Source of the DNA: Herbaspirillum sp.
Lineage (GTDB): Bacteria > Pseudomonadota > Gammaproteobacteria > Burkholderiales > Burkholderiaceae_D
Reading direction: 5' to 3'
Assembly (NCBI GenBank): GCA_028291765.1
Contig: JAQGNR010000203.1
Span: 21,285 to 85,284, forward strand
DNA: 64,000 nt
Position 1 is the first letter of the stretch, and each line of letters starts with the position of its first letter. The translations under genes were made by a program, and so were the position numbers. The notes under the pieces were generated by a model. The model did no database searches, was not told the DNA's origin, and worked only from the letters and a program-made list of their open reading frames with translations. Shown here piece after piece: positions 39,026 through 47,432 of the stretch.

Positions 39026-39729
39026 ATGCGCGCCGCCCGCAACGCACCGGGCCGCCGGTCAAATGTCCTTGCTACTACCCTGTTTTCAATTAAACCTTTA
39101 TCGAGCGCAAGAAGAACGAGTTCGGCCGCATTTTTCAAACCGAGCTTGTGCATCAGATTGGCGCGATGTTTTTCCACAGTCTTTGAACTGATATTCAGAA
39201 ATTCGGCCGCCAGGCGATTAGTGCATCCCTCAGCGATGAGTTTAAGGATGCTGCGTTCACGCGAGGTGAGCGTGTCCCACGGCGTGGCGGTGGGTGCGGG
39301 GAGGTCGCGATGCAAAATGATGTCGATCAAGTGAATGGACAAATCCGGGCAGATGAATTTTTTACCCGTGATCACCGTATGTATGGCGCGAACGAATTCT
39401 TCATATGAGGAATCCTTGAGCGCGTAGCCGTCGGCCCCCGCGCGCAAAGATTCCCGTACATATTCATCGGTCTTGTAACCCGACAGCACAAGAATGTATA
39501 TGCTTGCCATGCGTCGCTTGATTTGCGCGATAGCCTCGATGCCGCTTATGCCGGGCATGGAGAGATCCATCAGGATGAGATCCGGTTGCAATGAAATGGC
39601 GTTATGAATGGCCTCTTTGCCGTTGGTGGCTTCACCCACTACCTCGTAGTCGGGAAGCCTCATGATCATGGATCGCAGACCTTCCCGCAGCAAATTATGA
39701 TTTTCGGCGATTAAGATTCGTTTACTCAT
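38935..39729 (-). CDS. NarL/LuxR-type response regulator
   Basis: 264 residues. Receiver domain with the phospho-acceptor D55 (LILMDLSMPG), the conserved Ser in LVLSGYKTD and the Lys in GYALKDSS, followed by a LuxR-type helix-turn-helix (LTSRERSILKLIAEGCTNRL and VEKHRANLMHKLGL). The last ~45 residues are an unusual tail encoded antisense to the 3' end of the kinase gene. The start overlaps the stop of the last pseudopilin-like gene (ATGA), so it is the terminal gene of the second secretion operon and would be made together with it. Probable targets are the secretion and oxidase operons. Confidence 0.9.
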   Translation of the reverse strand: MSKRILIAENHNLLREGLRSMIMRLPDYEVVGEATNGKEAIHNAISLQPDLILMDLSMPGISGIEAIAQIKRRMASIYILVLSGYKTDEYVRESLRAGADGYALKDSSYEEFVRAIHTVITGKKFICPDLSIHLIDIILHRDLPAPTATPWDTLTSRERSILKLIAEGCTNRLAAEFLNISSKTVEKHRANLMHKLGLKNAAELVLLALDKGLIENRVVARTFDRRPGALRAARIQPADDCGNKSDATACSVQWASTVVPPFPD

Positions 39730-40268
39730 GGCGTTCCCCTTGTCTTTGTCGATGTTGACGGTACGGACGGTGAAGATCTGGATGAATTTCTGCGGCGCGG
39801 CGGGCTAAACAAGAACCTCCATTGGTCGTAGGTTTCGAGTCCTTCGAATCCGGTGTAGGGCGGGGAAAAGCCGCTGCGCTTGATTGCCGGTTTGGTCGAC
39901 TTGCTCGCCACCCCGTTAATTTGGTCGCCGATGCGGAGCAATTCGAACGGTTCGCCTGTTATCGGATCCGGATAGAGGCGGCGCAGATGCCGTACCGGCG
40001 CCGGGAAGCGGTCGTCCTGGAGCAAATCCTCCATATTCGATGGGAGCACTTTGACTGCGCCGGGCGTCGCATAGTAATACCGCTCGATCGCCATCCGATA
40101 CTGATTGCCGACAAACAGCAGATCTTCTTCGCTTTCACGCTGCCGTTCGAACGACCACCAGCTAACAGCACCCATGAGCGCCACCGATAGCAATGCCAGC
40201 GTCAGCAGGAACGCGAGTAATGCGACACCGCTTTCGGGCCGCTTATCGAGGTGCTTATTTCGTATCAT
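39726..40268 (-). CDS. Pseudopilin-like secretion protein 3
   Basis: 180 residues from the ATG at 40268 (the frame extends to 40409 inside the previous gene). A basic leader ends KRPESG and is followed by VALLAFLLTLALLSVALMGA, a hydrophobic pilin-like spine without the usual glutamate at position 5 of the mature protein. That resembles minor pseudopilins of the GspK type, which cap the pilus. The C-terminal domain has AIERYYYATPGAVKVLP and RLYPDPITGEPFELL, then an Arg/Ser-rich tail. It overlaps the response regulator gene by four bases. Confidence 0.68.
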   Translation of the reverse strand: MIRNKHLDKRPESGVALLAFLLTLALLSVALMGAVSWWSFERQRESEEDLLFVGNQYRMAIERYYYATPGAVKVLPSNMEDLLQDDRFPAPVRHLRRLYPDPITGEPFELLRIGDQINGVASKSTKPAIKRSGFSPPYTGFEGLETYDQWRFLFSPPRRRNSSRSSPSVPSTSTKTRGTP

Positions 40269-40656
40269 TGCGCGCCCCGGCAGAACTGAGCACGTCATAT
40301 ACTCCGCCCAGTTCCGGATCATTCGGGGCGACGATAGTCCAGTTGCTCTTCTCAGTAAGAGGGTCGACCGGGACGCTGCGTAGGTAGCGCTTTCCAACCA
40401 ATTCATCAAGCGTTTCCGGATAGCGGCCCTGATCGCCGAAAAATTTGTCGAGCGCGTCGCGTATCGACGATAGGTTCTGTTGCTGCACCTTGACTTTTCC
40501 GCTGTCGAACGCCATGAAATAGCGCGGCACGGCCAGCGTCAGAAGCAGGCCGATCAGCGCCAGCACAATCACCATTTCGATGAGGGTGAAGCCGCTGTTG
40601 CGGGTTGCGATCGTTTGCCGCGAGCGCGTGGCAGGATGTCGTAGCACGGTCACCAC
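40255..40656 (-). CDS. GspG-like pseudopilin 2
   Basis: 133 residues. Prepilin signal RNSG followed by FTLIEMVIVLALIGLLLTLA, with the conserved Glu5 of type IV pilins. The C-terminal part (DQGRYPETLDELVGKRYLR, PVDPLTEKSNW) matches minor GspG-like pseudopilins. Start codons GTG at 40656 or 40653 lie on top of the previous gene's stop, with AGGAG overlapping its last codons. It also overlaps the next gene's start, so all three pseudopilin genes are translated as a block. Confidence 0.8.
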   Translation of the reverse strand: MVTVLRHPATRSRQTIATRNSGFTLIEMVIVLALIGLLLTLAVPRYFMAFDSGKVKVQQQNLSSIRDALDKFFGDQGRYPETLDELVGKRYLRSVPVDPLTEKSNWTIVAPNDPELGGVYDVLSSAGARNDTK

Positions 40657-41174
40657 TCCTTGTAGTAAATGCCGTTGAGACCCTGGCGGGTCGACTGCGA
40701 GGCTATATCGAATATATCCGCGCCCGGCTGGGGAGCGTCGGGCGGGCTTCCGTAACTGCGCAGACTCCAGGTCTGTTCGGCCGGTAGTGTTGCGTCCTGA
40801 AAAAACGGGTCGCGCGGAATGCGGCGCAAAAAGACCAGTCGCACGTGCTTGGGATCTGCCGGATTTTCTATGCCGTTGACCAGTATTTCCAGAGAAGGCG
40901 GATAGCCGGATTCGTCTGCGAGTTTAGGAATCTGACCGGTGTCCGAAGCCTTTTTATAAGCATCGAGTGCGCCGCGAATCTGCCGCAACGCAAGTTTCAG
41001 TTCCGTTTCCTTCACGCGCACCGACGTGATTTCGAAAAGAGGCAGCGCCACCAGCGCCAACAAGCCCACCAAGGCCAGCGTAGTGACCACTTCGATCAGC
41101 GTGAAGCCACGCATCTCCCTGGTATCCATATATTCCAAGGTTGTGTGGCCGAGAGTTCGTCCGTCGCGTTTCAT
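40650..41174 (-). CDS. GspG-like pseudopilin 1
   Basis: 174 residues. The leader ends EMRG and is followed by FTLIEVVTTLALVGLLALVA with Glu5. The globular part carries PPSLEILVNGIE and RIPRDPFFQDATLPAEQTWSLRSYG, the usual minor pseudopilin pattern near the calcium loop. The ATG at 41174 overlaps the secretin stop as ATGA. From memory, the three-pseudopilin set after a secretin gene fits what annotation systems call the predicted secretion system X. Confidence 0.8.
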   Translation of the reverse strand: MKRDGRTLGHTTLEYMDTREMRGFTLIEVVTTLALVGLLALVALPLFEITSVRVKETELKLALRQIRGALDAYKKASDTGQIPKLADESGYPPSLEILVNGIENPADPKHVRLVFLRRIPRDPFFQDATLPAEQTWSLRSYGSPPDAPQPGADIFDIASQSTRQGLNGIYYKEW

Positions 41175-43333
41175 GTGGATGTTGACTTTTTCTTCAATAT
41201 GAAGTTTCTGAAATGTCCGCTATGAATGCACGAAATTGGTGAATCATGGCAGTCGACAGGCAGTAGCCGCGGGGCGTCCACATCCCCGAGAGTCGCTTCG
41301 ACGAAACTCAGCACCGCCGAGTTCCATGATATTTCGGGGCCCGCGCCCACAACCGGGATGACGGGACCTGCGGCCGGCGCTGGCGCTGTAGGAGACGGAG
41401 CCGCCGGCGCAACAGCGCCGCCAGGAGCGGTAGGAGCGGGCGGAGTCGGGGCCGGCGCCGGTACCGCCGGCTCGACCTGATTGCCGGCGCCGACTGCTGG
41501 ATTGACGGGAGTAGAACCCGCGCTGGAGACCGGATCGAGACGCAAGGGGTTTTCCCGGATCGCGCCTTCCGTACCCGACCAGACGTCTGCCGTGGCGTCT
41601 TCGGCGACGGCCTTGGCGCGTAAGATGCGGGGAGTGATCGACAGCACTATCTCGGTTTTGGTGCGGTCGCCGTTATTGTTGGAGAACAAACGTCCCAGTA
41701 TTGGAAGCTGACCGATGCCTGGTACTTTGGAAGCGGTATTGCGGTCGGAGTCGCTGATCAATCCGCCAAGAATCTGCGTTTGGCCGTCATGCAGACGCAG
41801 GCTCGTCGATACCATCCGTGTGCCGATCTGGTAGGCGAGGGATCCCGCCGGTCCTGCGATTTCCTTGACGATATTGCTGACTTCGAGATTGAGCAGGATT
41901 CCAACGTCCCCTTCGGGGTAGGTGTGCGGCTGGGCTTCGAGCTTGATGCCGACATCGATATATTGGACCGAGCCTGTAACGACAGGGGTGCCGGTCGATA
42001 CGGGCGTGACGGTATTGGTGATGATCGGAACCTTGTCGCCGATGAGAATTTTCGCCTTTTCGTTGTCGCGCACCCGGATGCGCGGGCTGGCCAGCAGATT
42101 CGCGTCCGTGTTTTGCAGTTTGAAATTCAGGGTCGCTTGCAGCGGGGTCGTCAGCAGCTGATTACCGGTCACGTGTTTGAGCGCACCGAATGTCAGCGCA
42201 CCGCCGGCTGCATCTGGCGGGGTCGACAAGCTGAAAGTATCCGGCCACTCTATGCCGAGATTGCTTAGTTTGTCGCGCGAAATTTCCAGCACTTCAACCT
42301 CAAGCATGACTTCTGCCTCGGCCAGATCGTGCGCTGCAATGACTCTGGCAGCCACCGACAGCGCTTCAGGCGTATCGCGCAGAACCAGCATGCCGCTGTG
42401 TTCATCGACCTGTATTTCCTTGATCTTCAGCACGTTCTTTAGCATGCTTTGGATATATTTTGCGTCGCCGTTGGAGATCTGGAAAGTACGTACCTTGAGT
42501 TCTTGATACTCTTTCTGTTTCGCCGGAATCGCGGGATAGATGAACATCGTATTGGCGTTGAGCGTTTTCTTTTCAAGCTGGCTTTGCAGCAGAATCAAAT
42601 CAACTGTGTCTTCGATCGTTCCCGACCGTACGAAGATGGTGGTCTTCAAATCGGGCCTCACGTCGCGGTCGAAGATGACATTCAGGCCGGTGGTGCGCGA
42701 AAGCGCCTCGAACACCATGCGCAGATTGGCATCGCGGAATTGCAGGGTGATCGGTTTTTTCAATATGGATTGGCTTGCAACTACCGCTTCCTTTGTGCGC
42801 CGCTGCTTGTCGAATTCGTCGTCTATCTTGCGCATCAGGTCCCGTCCGCGCTTATTGGACGGGTCGCTGAGCTCCACCAGCTTGAGGCGCTCCTTGGCCG
42901 CATCGAGTTTGCCGGCAGCGAACTGTTTCTCCGCCTCAGAGAGAATCTCGGCGTGGCGGATATCCCGCTCAACATCGGCGATGCCGCGTTTGGCGCGCTC
43001 ATTGGATGGGTCGAACCTGAGCGCCGTCAAAAAATGATCGCGCGCGTCGTCGAATTCACCGGATATGCGCAGGGCTTCACCGCGCTGTGCCAATTTTCTG
43101 GTTTCATCATTAAGGTGATCCATGTAATCGAGCCGGTAGCGCAAATTGTCGGGCTCCAAAACGCTGGCGTGGCGCAGGTTCTGCAATCCCTGTTCGGTTT
43201 GTCCCTGCTCGATCTGACGTTGCCCTTGCTGGTTATAACGCTGAGCGGCGCAGCCGGCCAGGATGCCGGCGATCAGCAGCGTCGCGAGCGGACGCGCCAG
43301 TCGAAAGCTGGAAAAAATTGTGGGATGGCGCAC
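41171..43333 (-). CDS. gspD: GspD-like secretin with N-terminal TPR region
   Basis: 720 residues. A lipoprotein signal (LLIAGILAGC) precedes TPR-like helices to about residue 180, an STN/N0 domain (LQFRDANLRMVFEALSRTTG), N-domains and the secretin pore domain with VPIITNTVTP, GILLNLEVSNI and LRLHDGQTQILGGLISDSD. A Pro/Ala linker and a ~60-residue C-terminal extension follow; normal secretins end soon after the pore. It should form the outer-membrane channel for large folded substrates. The GTG start at 43333 shares its first base with the upstream stop (TAGTG) and has GGAGG six bases upstream. Confidence 0.93.
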   Translation of the reverse strand: MRHPTIFSSFRLARPLATLLIAGILAGCAAQRYNQQGQRQIEQGQTEQGLQNLRHASVLEPDNLRYRLDYMDHLNDETRKLAQRGEALRISGEFDDARDHFLTALRFDPSNERAKRGIADVERDIRHAEILSEAEKQFAAGKLDAAKERLKLVELSDPSNKRGRDLMRKIDDEFDKQRRTKEAVVASQSILKKPITLQFRDANLRMVFEALSRTTGLNVIFDRDVRPDLKTTIFVRSGTIEDTVDLILLQSQLEKKTLNANTMFIYPAIPAKQKEYQELKVRTFQISNGDAKYIQSMLKNVLKIKEIQVDEHSGMLVLRDTPEALSVAARVIAAHDLAEAEVMLEVEVLEISRDKLSNLGIEWPDTFSLSTPPDAAGGALTFGALKHVTGNQLLTTPLQATLNFKLQNTDANLLASPRIRVRDNEKAKILIGDKVPIITNTVTPVSTGTPVVTGSVQYIDVGIKLEAQPHTYPEGDVGILLNLEVSNIVKEIAGPAGSLAYQIGTRMVSTSLRLHDGQTQILGGLISDSDRNTASKVPGIGQLPILGRLFSNNNGDRTKTEIVLSITPRILRAKAVAEDATADVWSGTEGAIRENPLRLDPVSSAGSTPVNPAVGAGNQVEPAVPAPAPTPPAPTAPGGAVAPAAPSPTAPAPAAGPVIPVVGAGPEISWNSAVLSFVEATLGDVDAPRLLPVDCHDSPISCIHSGHFRNFILKKKSTST

Positions 43334-43851
43334 TATAGTCCTCCTTGGATTTGAATGATCTGCTTCTGATTCAGGGGCAGATATGTCAGGATTATTTCCT
43401 TGGAACTGACCTTATCGATCCGGTAGTTGCCGTCTATCGTCTGGCCAGCGGCCACGATCAGGAGCGCCTCTTTGTTGGATAGAAAGGCAGTCGGTTTGGC
43501 GCTATCTTCCAGCAGTCCTACAAAACTGTACGGCAACGGAGGGGCCTGCGGCGGTGGCGGCGGAGCTGCCGCGGGCGGAGGCGGAGGCGGAGGCGTCGGC
43601 GCCGCCCAACTGGTCGAGGCAAACAAATTGCCTTTCGGCGCCTCGTTCAGATCGGTGCGCTCGGGCAAGCTTATCGCCAATGGTTTTTCCTCGACAGAGG
43701 CCGGCGCAACGCGGCCCCGTGCGCGGCTCTCCGCTTCGACCGGACTGGCCTTGGTAAAGCCTTGTCGAAAATGCAGCGAGGAATATAACGCCAGAATGCC
43801 TACGAGCAGCGCCAGGACCAATTTTCGGTAGCGGGTAAAGAGGAGTCTCAT
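43333..43851 (-). CDS. PilP/GspC-like inner-membrane secretion protein, proline-rich
   Basis: 172 residues from the ATG at 43851, just past the stop of the PilO-like gene. One membrane helix (KLVLALLVGILALYSSL), a linker, two proline runs (PTPPPPPPPAAAPPPPPQAP) and a small domain YSFVGLLEDSAKPTAFLSNKEALLIVAAGQTIDG end with LNQKQIIQIQGGL. The same domain order is seen at 590-1111. It should link the platform to the secretin, as PilP or GspC do. Confidence 0.72.
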   Translation of the reverse strand: MRLLFTRYRKLVLALLVGILALYSSLHFRQGFTKASPVEAESRARGRVAPASVEEKPLAISLPERTDLNEAPKGNLFASTSWAAPTPPPPPPPAAAPPPPPQAPPLPYSFVGLLEDSAKPTAFLSNKEALLIVAAGQTIDGNYRIDKVSSKEIILTYLPLNQKQIIQIQGGL

Positions 43852-43852
43852 A

Positions 43853-44407
43853 TCAAATCTCGCGATAAAAGAGAGTGAAATGAATGCGCGCGTCGAGCAC
43901 GTCGTTATTTGCCGCGGGACGCTCCATGCGCAATTCGACGAGCGAGGCATACGGTACTGTGTTGAGTACCCCTGCGACGAAATTGCGGATGGTGCCGTAG
44001 TTCGCCTTAACCGGCAGCACGACCTCATACTTGACGAAGGCCATGCCCGTGTCGCCTGAAATCTGGTAGTCCCCTTTATTGATCACAAGCTTGACCCTGT
44101 CGGCCACTTCCAATATGCGGCGTAGGTCCTCCGCATTTCGGCCGATTGCCGGAAACCATGCATTGAATTGTGCGATCTGGTCGCCGGTTTCCGGCGTCTT
44201 CTGGCGGACCTGGCGGTCACTGTTGAGCGCCTTTAACTGCGCGGCAGTCTGCAACCTGGTCTGCCCGGCTTCTTTTTGCAGGCGCGGTGCAATCAGCAGC
44301 AGTATCAACACGGTCAGGACGATAAGCGCCAGCCCGAGCGCTCCCTTTAATCCCAGCCGGCGGATAAGCTCGTGGCGTATTGTCAGCAACGTGGAATTGA
44401 TGTTCAT
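43853..44407 (-). CDS. PilO/GspM-like secretion platform protein
   Basis: 184 residues with a membrane helix LGLALIVLTVLILLLIAP near 25-42, a coiled stretch and a domain with YEVVLPVKANYGTIRNFVAG, the PilO pattern also seen in the paralog at 1108-1725. The ATG at 44407 follows the stop of the PilN-like gene after two bases; a TTG six bases earlier overlaps it. Partner of the PilN-like protein in the inner-membrane platform. Confidence 0.72.
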   Translation of the reverse strand: MNINSTLLTIRHELIRRLGLKGALGLALIVLTVLILLLIAPRLQKEAGQTRLQTAAQLKALNSDRQVRQKTPETGDQIAQFNAWFPAIGRNAEDLRRILEVADRVKLVINKGDYQISGDTGMAFVKYEVVLPVKANYGTIRNFVAGVLNTVPYASLVELRMERPAANNDVLDARIHFTLFYREI

Positions 44408-44409
44408 TT

Positions 44410-44952
44410 TCAATTCTCGCTCCAGTGCGCCTGAATCTGGAAACGCACCGGCGAGTCCGGCGACTGGCGCTGGATCTGGTGCGAACTCAAGATGACCTGG
44501 TGCAGAATCGGTTGCTGCTGCAGATAGCTGAGGTAGTCGAGCATCGTCGAGATATCCCGCGCCTCCGCGATAAGCCGCAGTTGATGCCGTGCCGGGATCG
44601 GTTCTATCGATAGAAGCGCGACATTTCCCATCGGCGCCGATTCGAGCATCCCCAGAAGATCGTCCCAGGGCATGCGCAACTGGTTCGCAACTACTGCGGC
44701 ATTGCGATAGCTCTGCAGTTGGGCCGGTGAAATCCTGGCACGGTCGCCGGCATCGCTTTGCGAAAAATTTCTGCGCTTGGCCAGCGCGTCGTTTTCGATC
44801 TGTTCGATTCTTCGCGCATCGTATGCCGAACTCAATTGCAATAATGCATATGCGCCGGCGGCAACGCCCACCGTTAAAATGGCGGCGCCAAGCGGCTGCG
44901 AATTGCTGCGGCGGATGCCGAAATTCAGATCGAGATAACGAAGCGAAGACAC
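44410..44952 (-). CDS. PilN-like secretion platform protein
   Basis: 180 residues. The start is a GTG at 44952 with AGGAG seven bases upstream; the frame also opens at 45042 inside the PilM-like gene. A short N-terminus (LRYLDLNFG, typical of PilN), one membrane helix (PLGAAILTVGVAAGAYALLQ) and a periplasmic domain with MPWDDLLGMLESAPMGNVAL follow. It ends FQIQAHWSEN, like the paralog's FQFLAVWED. Confidence 0.76.
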   Translation of the reverse strand: MSSLRYLDLNFGIRRSNSQPLGAAILTVGVAAGAYALLQLSSAYDARRIEQIENDALAKRRNFSQSDAGDRARISPAQLQSYRNAAVVANQLRMPWDDLLGMLESAPMGNVALLSIEPIPARHQLRLIAEARDISTMLDYLSYLQQQPILHQVILSSHQIQRQSPDSPVRFQIQAHWSEN

Positions 44953-44962
44953 GATGTGACTC

Positions 44963-45745
44963 CTAGAAGATTTCGTTGGCGATTGCCAGCGGGCGCCAGC
45001 GGTCGCGAGCGTGCGCCGGAATGTCGACGATTTCAGCATCAAATAATATTGGCAGGCTTTCGTAGTCGATTACGCTGATGCGGCTGCAAAATGCGTCGCA
45101 GCAGTCGCGCAATTCGGTCCATGCATTGGTTGACAAGCGCTCTGCGGCGAACGCCTGCCAGATTCCATCGCGCAGTAAACCCAGCATCAGGGAATAGTTT
45201 TTCACCCGCGCGATCAAGGCATGGCGGTTATCGACCACTGAACGGTGGTGGTTCAGGAAGTCGGCGAACGCCGGTTCCAGGCGGTTCAAATTGCATCCCG
45301 CCACTTTGATCTCGTGCTTGATTACGTCCAGAAGCGCCACAGGGACGCCGCATACCACGACGCTGAGCCCTCCTTTCTGGACGGAGCAACGGATCGTCAA
45401 TTCGCCGGCATTCATGCCCAGGGTATCTGTGAGCCCCAGCCCGGCAGCCCGATTCAAATCGGAAGACGACAGCAGGCGCGCATCCATCTCCAGCACGTCG
45501 TAAAAGACGAAACTATCGGCAATGATCACATCGACCGTGTGAAAAGGGCGGGACGCCTGGGCCGATAGCTGAGCGATCGTATTGCGGATTGCGCCGGCGA
45601 TGTCGCCATACGGGCCGAAGTCATCTTCGATCACGGCGACGGGTGTAACGATGTCTACTATCGGCGCGCCGCGAAAAGCCACTCGCGCCGTGACCTCGCC
45701 GGTATCGATCACCAGTTGCACTGTTTTATTCCACGGGAGTAACAC
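44963..45745 (-). CDS. PilM/GspL-like cytoplasmic platform protein
   Basis: About 260 residues without a membrane segment. I choose a GTG at 45745, which has AGGAG seven bases upstream within the end of gspE; a TTG at 45760 and a GTG at 45721 are alternatives. The motif VQLVIDTGEVTARVAF near the start fits an actin-like first strand, and RVKNYSLMLGLLRDGIWQAF a later core strand. Gene order (ATPase, this, PilN-like) assigns the PilM/GspL role. The match is remote. Confidence 0.6.
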   Translation of the reverse strand: MLLPWNKTVQLVIDTGEVTARVAFRGAPIVDIVTPVAVIEDDFGPYGDIAGAIRNTIAQLSAQASRPFHTVDVIIADSFVFYDVLEMDARLLSSSDLNRAAGLGLTDTLGMNAGELTIRCSVQKGGLSVVVCGVPVALLDVIKHEIKVAGCNLNRLEPAFADFLNHHRSVVDNRHALIARVKNYSLMLGLLRDGIWQAFAAERLSTNAWTELRDCCDAFCSRISVIDYESLPILFDAEIVDIPAHARDRWRPLAIANEIF

Positions 45746-47432
45746 GATTGATCTCCTCAAGTGTAGTCAGACCCGATGCGACCATATCGACCGCCGCTTC
45801 GCGCAAAGTTCGCAGTCCTGCCTGCCTGGCCGCCTGCTTGATCCGGGATAATGCCGCGCGCTCAACCATCAGGTCGCGCAGTGTATCGTCAAGAGGCAAT
45901 GTTTCGGCAATGGCGCGCCGGCCCTTGAATCCGCTGCCGCGGCAATGCGCGCAGCCCAGGCCGCGCTTGAAATCGAAACCCGATAGCGCGGCATTGCGCA
46001 GTCCCGAGCGTTCAATGAGTTCCGCCGAAGGCGGGTCGGCGATAGAGCACATCGGGCAATTGACGCGGACCAGCCGCTGCGCCAGGATGCCGTTGAGCGC
46101 CGAGACGAAGCTATAGGAGTCCACGCCCATGTTCGCGAATCGGCCGATGACATCGAACACATTGTTGGCGTGGACGGTGGTGAAGACCTGGTGGCCGGTC
46201 AGCGCCGCCTGTACCGCGATTTGCGCGGTTTCCGCGTCGCGGATCTCACCCACCATGATTTTGTCAGGATCGTGGCGCAGGATCGAGCGAAGCCCGCGAG
46301 CGAAGGTAAGTCCTTTCTTTTCGTTGACGGGGATTTGCAGCACGCCCGGCAACTGGTACTCCACCGGATCTTCGATAGTGACGATCTTGTCCAGACCGGT
46401 ATTGATTTCCGAGATGGCGGCATAGATCGTCGTCGTTTTTCCGCTGCCGGTGGGGCCGGTGACCAACAGCAATCCGTACGGCAGCAACGAAAGGCGGCGC
46501 ACAAAAGCCATGGCCGGTTCGTAAAACCCCAGGGTTTCCAGCGTCAGGGCCTTTCGTTCGCCAGCCAGGTGATACCGGTCCAGTATGCGCAACACCGCAT
46601 CCTCACCGAACAGGTTGGGCATGATCGATACCCGCAGATCGATTTCCCGGCCTTCGGCCAGCACCTTGAAGCGGCCGTCCTGCGGAATCCGGCGTTCGGC
46701 GATGTCGAGTTCGGAAACCACCTTCACGCGCGAGAGCACCTGCGCGGAGGTGTCGCTGCCGTCGATGTGCTTGATCAGCGTCAGCACGCCGTCAAGGCGG
46801 TACTTGATGTCCATGCCCTGCGCCCGGGTTTCAAGATGAATGTCGCTGGCGCCTGCGCGCAACGCATCGTAGATGGTTGAATTGACCAGGCGCACGATCT
46901 GACTTTCCGTACTGCTGATGCCTTCAATCGAGATCGATATGGCTGCGCTGTCGCTTGCGGCGGCGCCGTCCGAAATGCCGACGGAGTCCATCGCGCGCAC
47001 CGATTTCTGCATCGATACCAGGTAGGATCGTAGATCGCCGATGGAAGCGACACCCCAGCTGGGCGCCTGCTCCCCGCGCTTGCGCAGGCGCGCGTAAATC
47101 CAGGCCCGGGTCCGGCTGTCGAGGGGGTCGGCGGTCACCAGCACCAACTTGCCATCGGGGTCCGAGAATGCGCCACAGCTCCTCTTGCCGGCCTCGACAA
47201 ACGGAATAAGGCCGAAATCGGGTGTCATCTTGCGCATGTCGTCTATCGTGACCGCCTGCATCTTGAAGTAGGTCGCGGCAGCCTCGAGATAATCGGCGGA
47301 ATCGGCGCCGAAGCTTTTTTCTATCCGCTCCATCGTTCCGAGCATGGAATCGGATTGCCGCTGCATCTCGATGATGGATTCGGCATCTAAAACTCGCTTG
47401 AGCGAAATGGTTTCGTTTTTCATGGTGCTCAC
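45726..47432 (-). CDS. gspE: GspE-like secretion ATPase
   Basis: 568 residues. It has the full set of motifs: Walker A GPTGSGKTTTIY near 323-333, ILRHDPDKIMVGEIRDAETA, and a zinc tetracysteine motif as CPMC and CAHC in the C-terminal third. The GTG at 47432 overlaps the gspF stop (GTGA); an ATG three codons later is also possible. It is clearly a paralog of 3084-4772, with shared blocks such as ASDIHLE, EYQLPGVLQIPVNEKKGL and HANNVFDV. The N-terminal domains differ more, which suggests distinct platform partners. Confidence 0.93.
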   Translation of the reverse strand: MSTMKNETISLKRVLDAESIIEMQRQSDSMLGTMERIEKSFGADSADYLEAAATYFKMQAVTIDDMRKMTPDFGLIPFVEAGKRSCGAFSDPDGKLVLVTADPLDSRTRAWIYARLRKRGEQAPSWGVASIGDLRSYLVSMQKSVRAMDSVGISDGAAASDSAAISISIEGISSTESQIVRLVNSTIYDALRAGASDIHLETRAQGMDIKYRLDGVLTLIKHIDGSDTSAQVLSRVKVVSELDIAERRIPQDGRFKVLAEGREIDLRVSIMPNLFGEDAVLRILDRYHLAGERKALTLETLGFYEPAMAFVRRLSLLPYGLLLVTGPTGSGKTTTIYAAISEINTGLDKIVTIEDPVEYQLPGVLQIPVNEKKGLTFARGLRSILRHDPDKIMVGEIRDAETAQIAVQAALTGHQVFTTVHANNVFDVIGRFANMGVDSYSFVSALNGILAQRLVRVNCPMCSIADPPSAELIERSGLRNAALSGFDFKRGLGCAHCRGSGFKGRRAIAETLPLDDTLRDLMVERAALSRIKQAARQAGLRTLREAAVDMVASGLTTLEEINRVTPVE

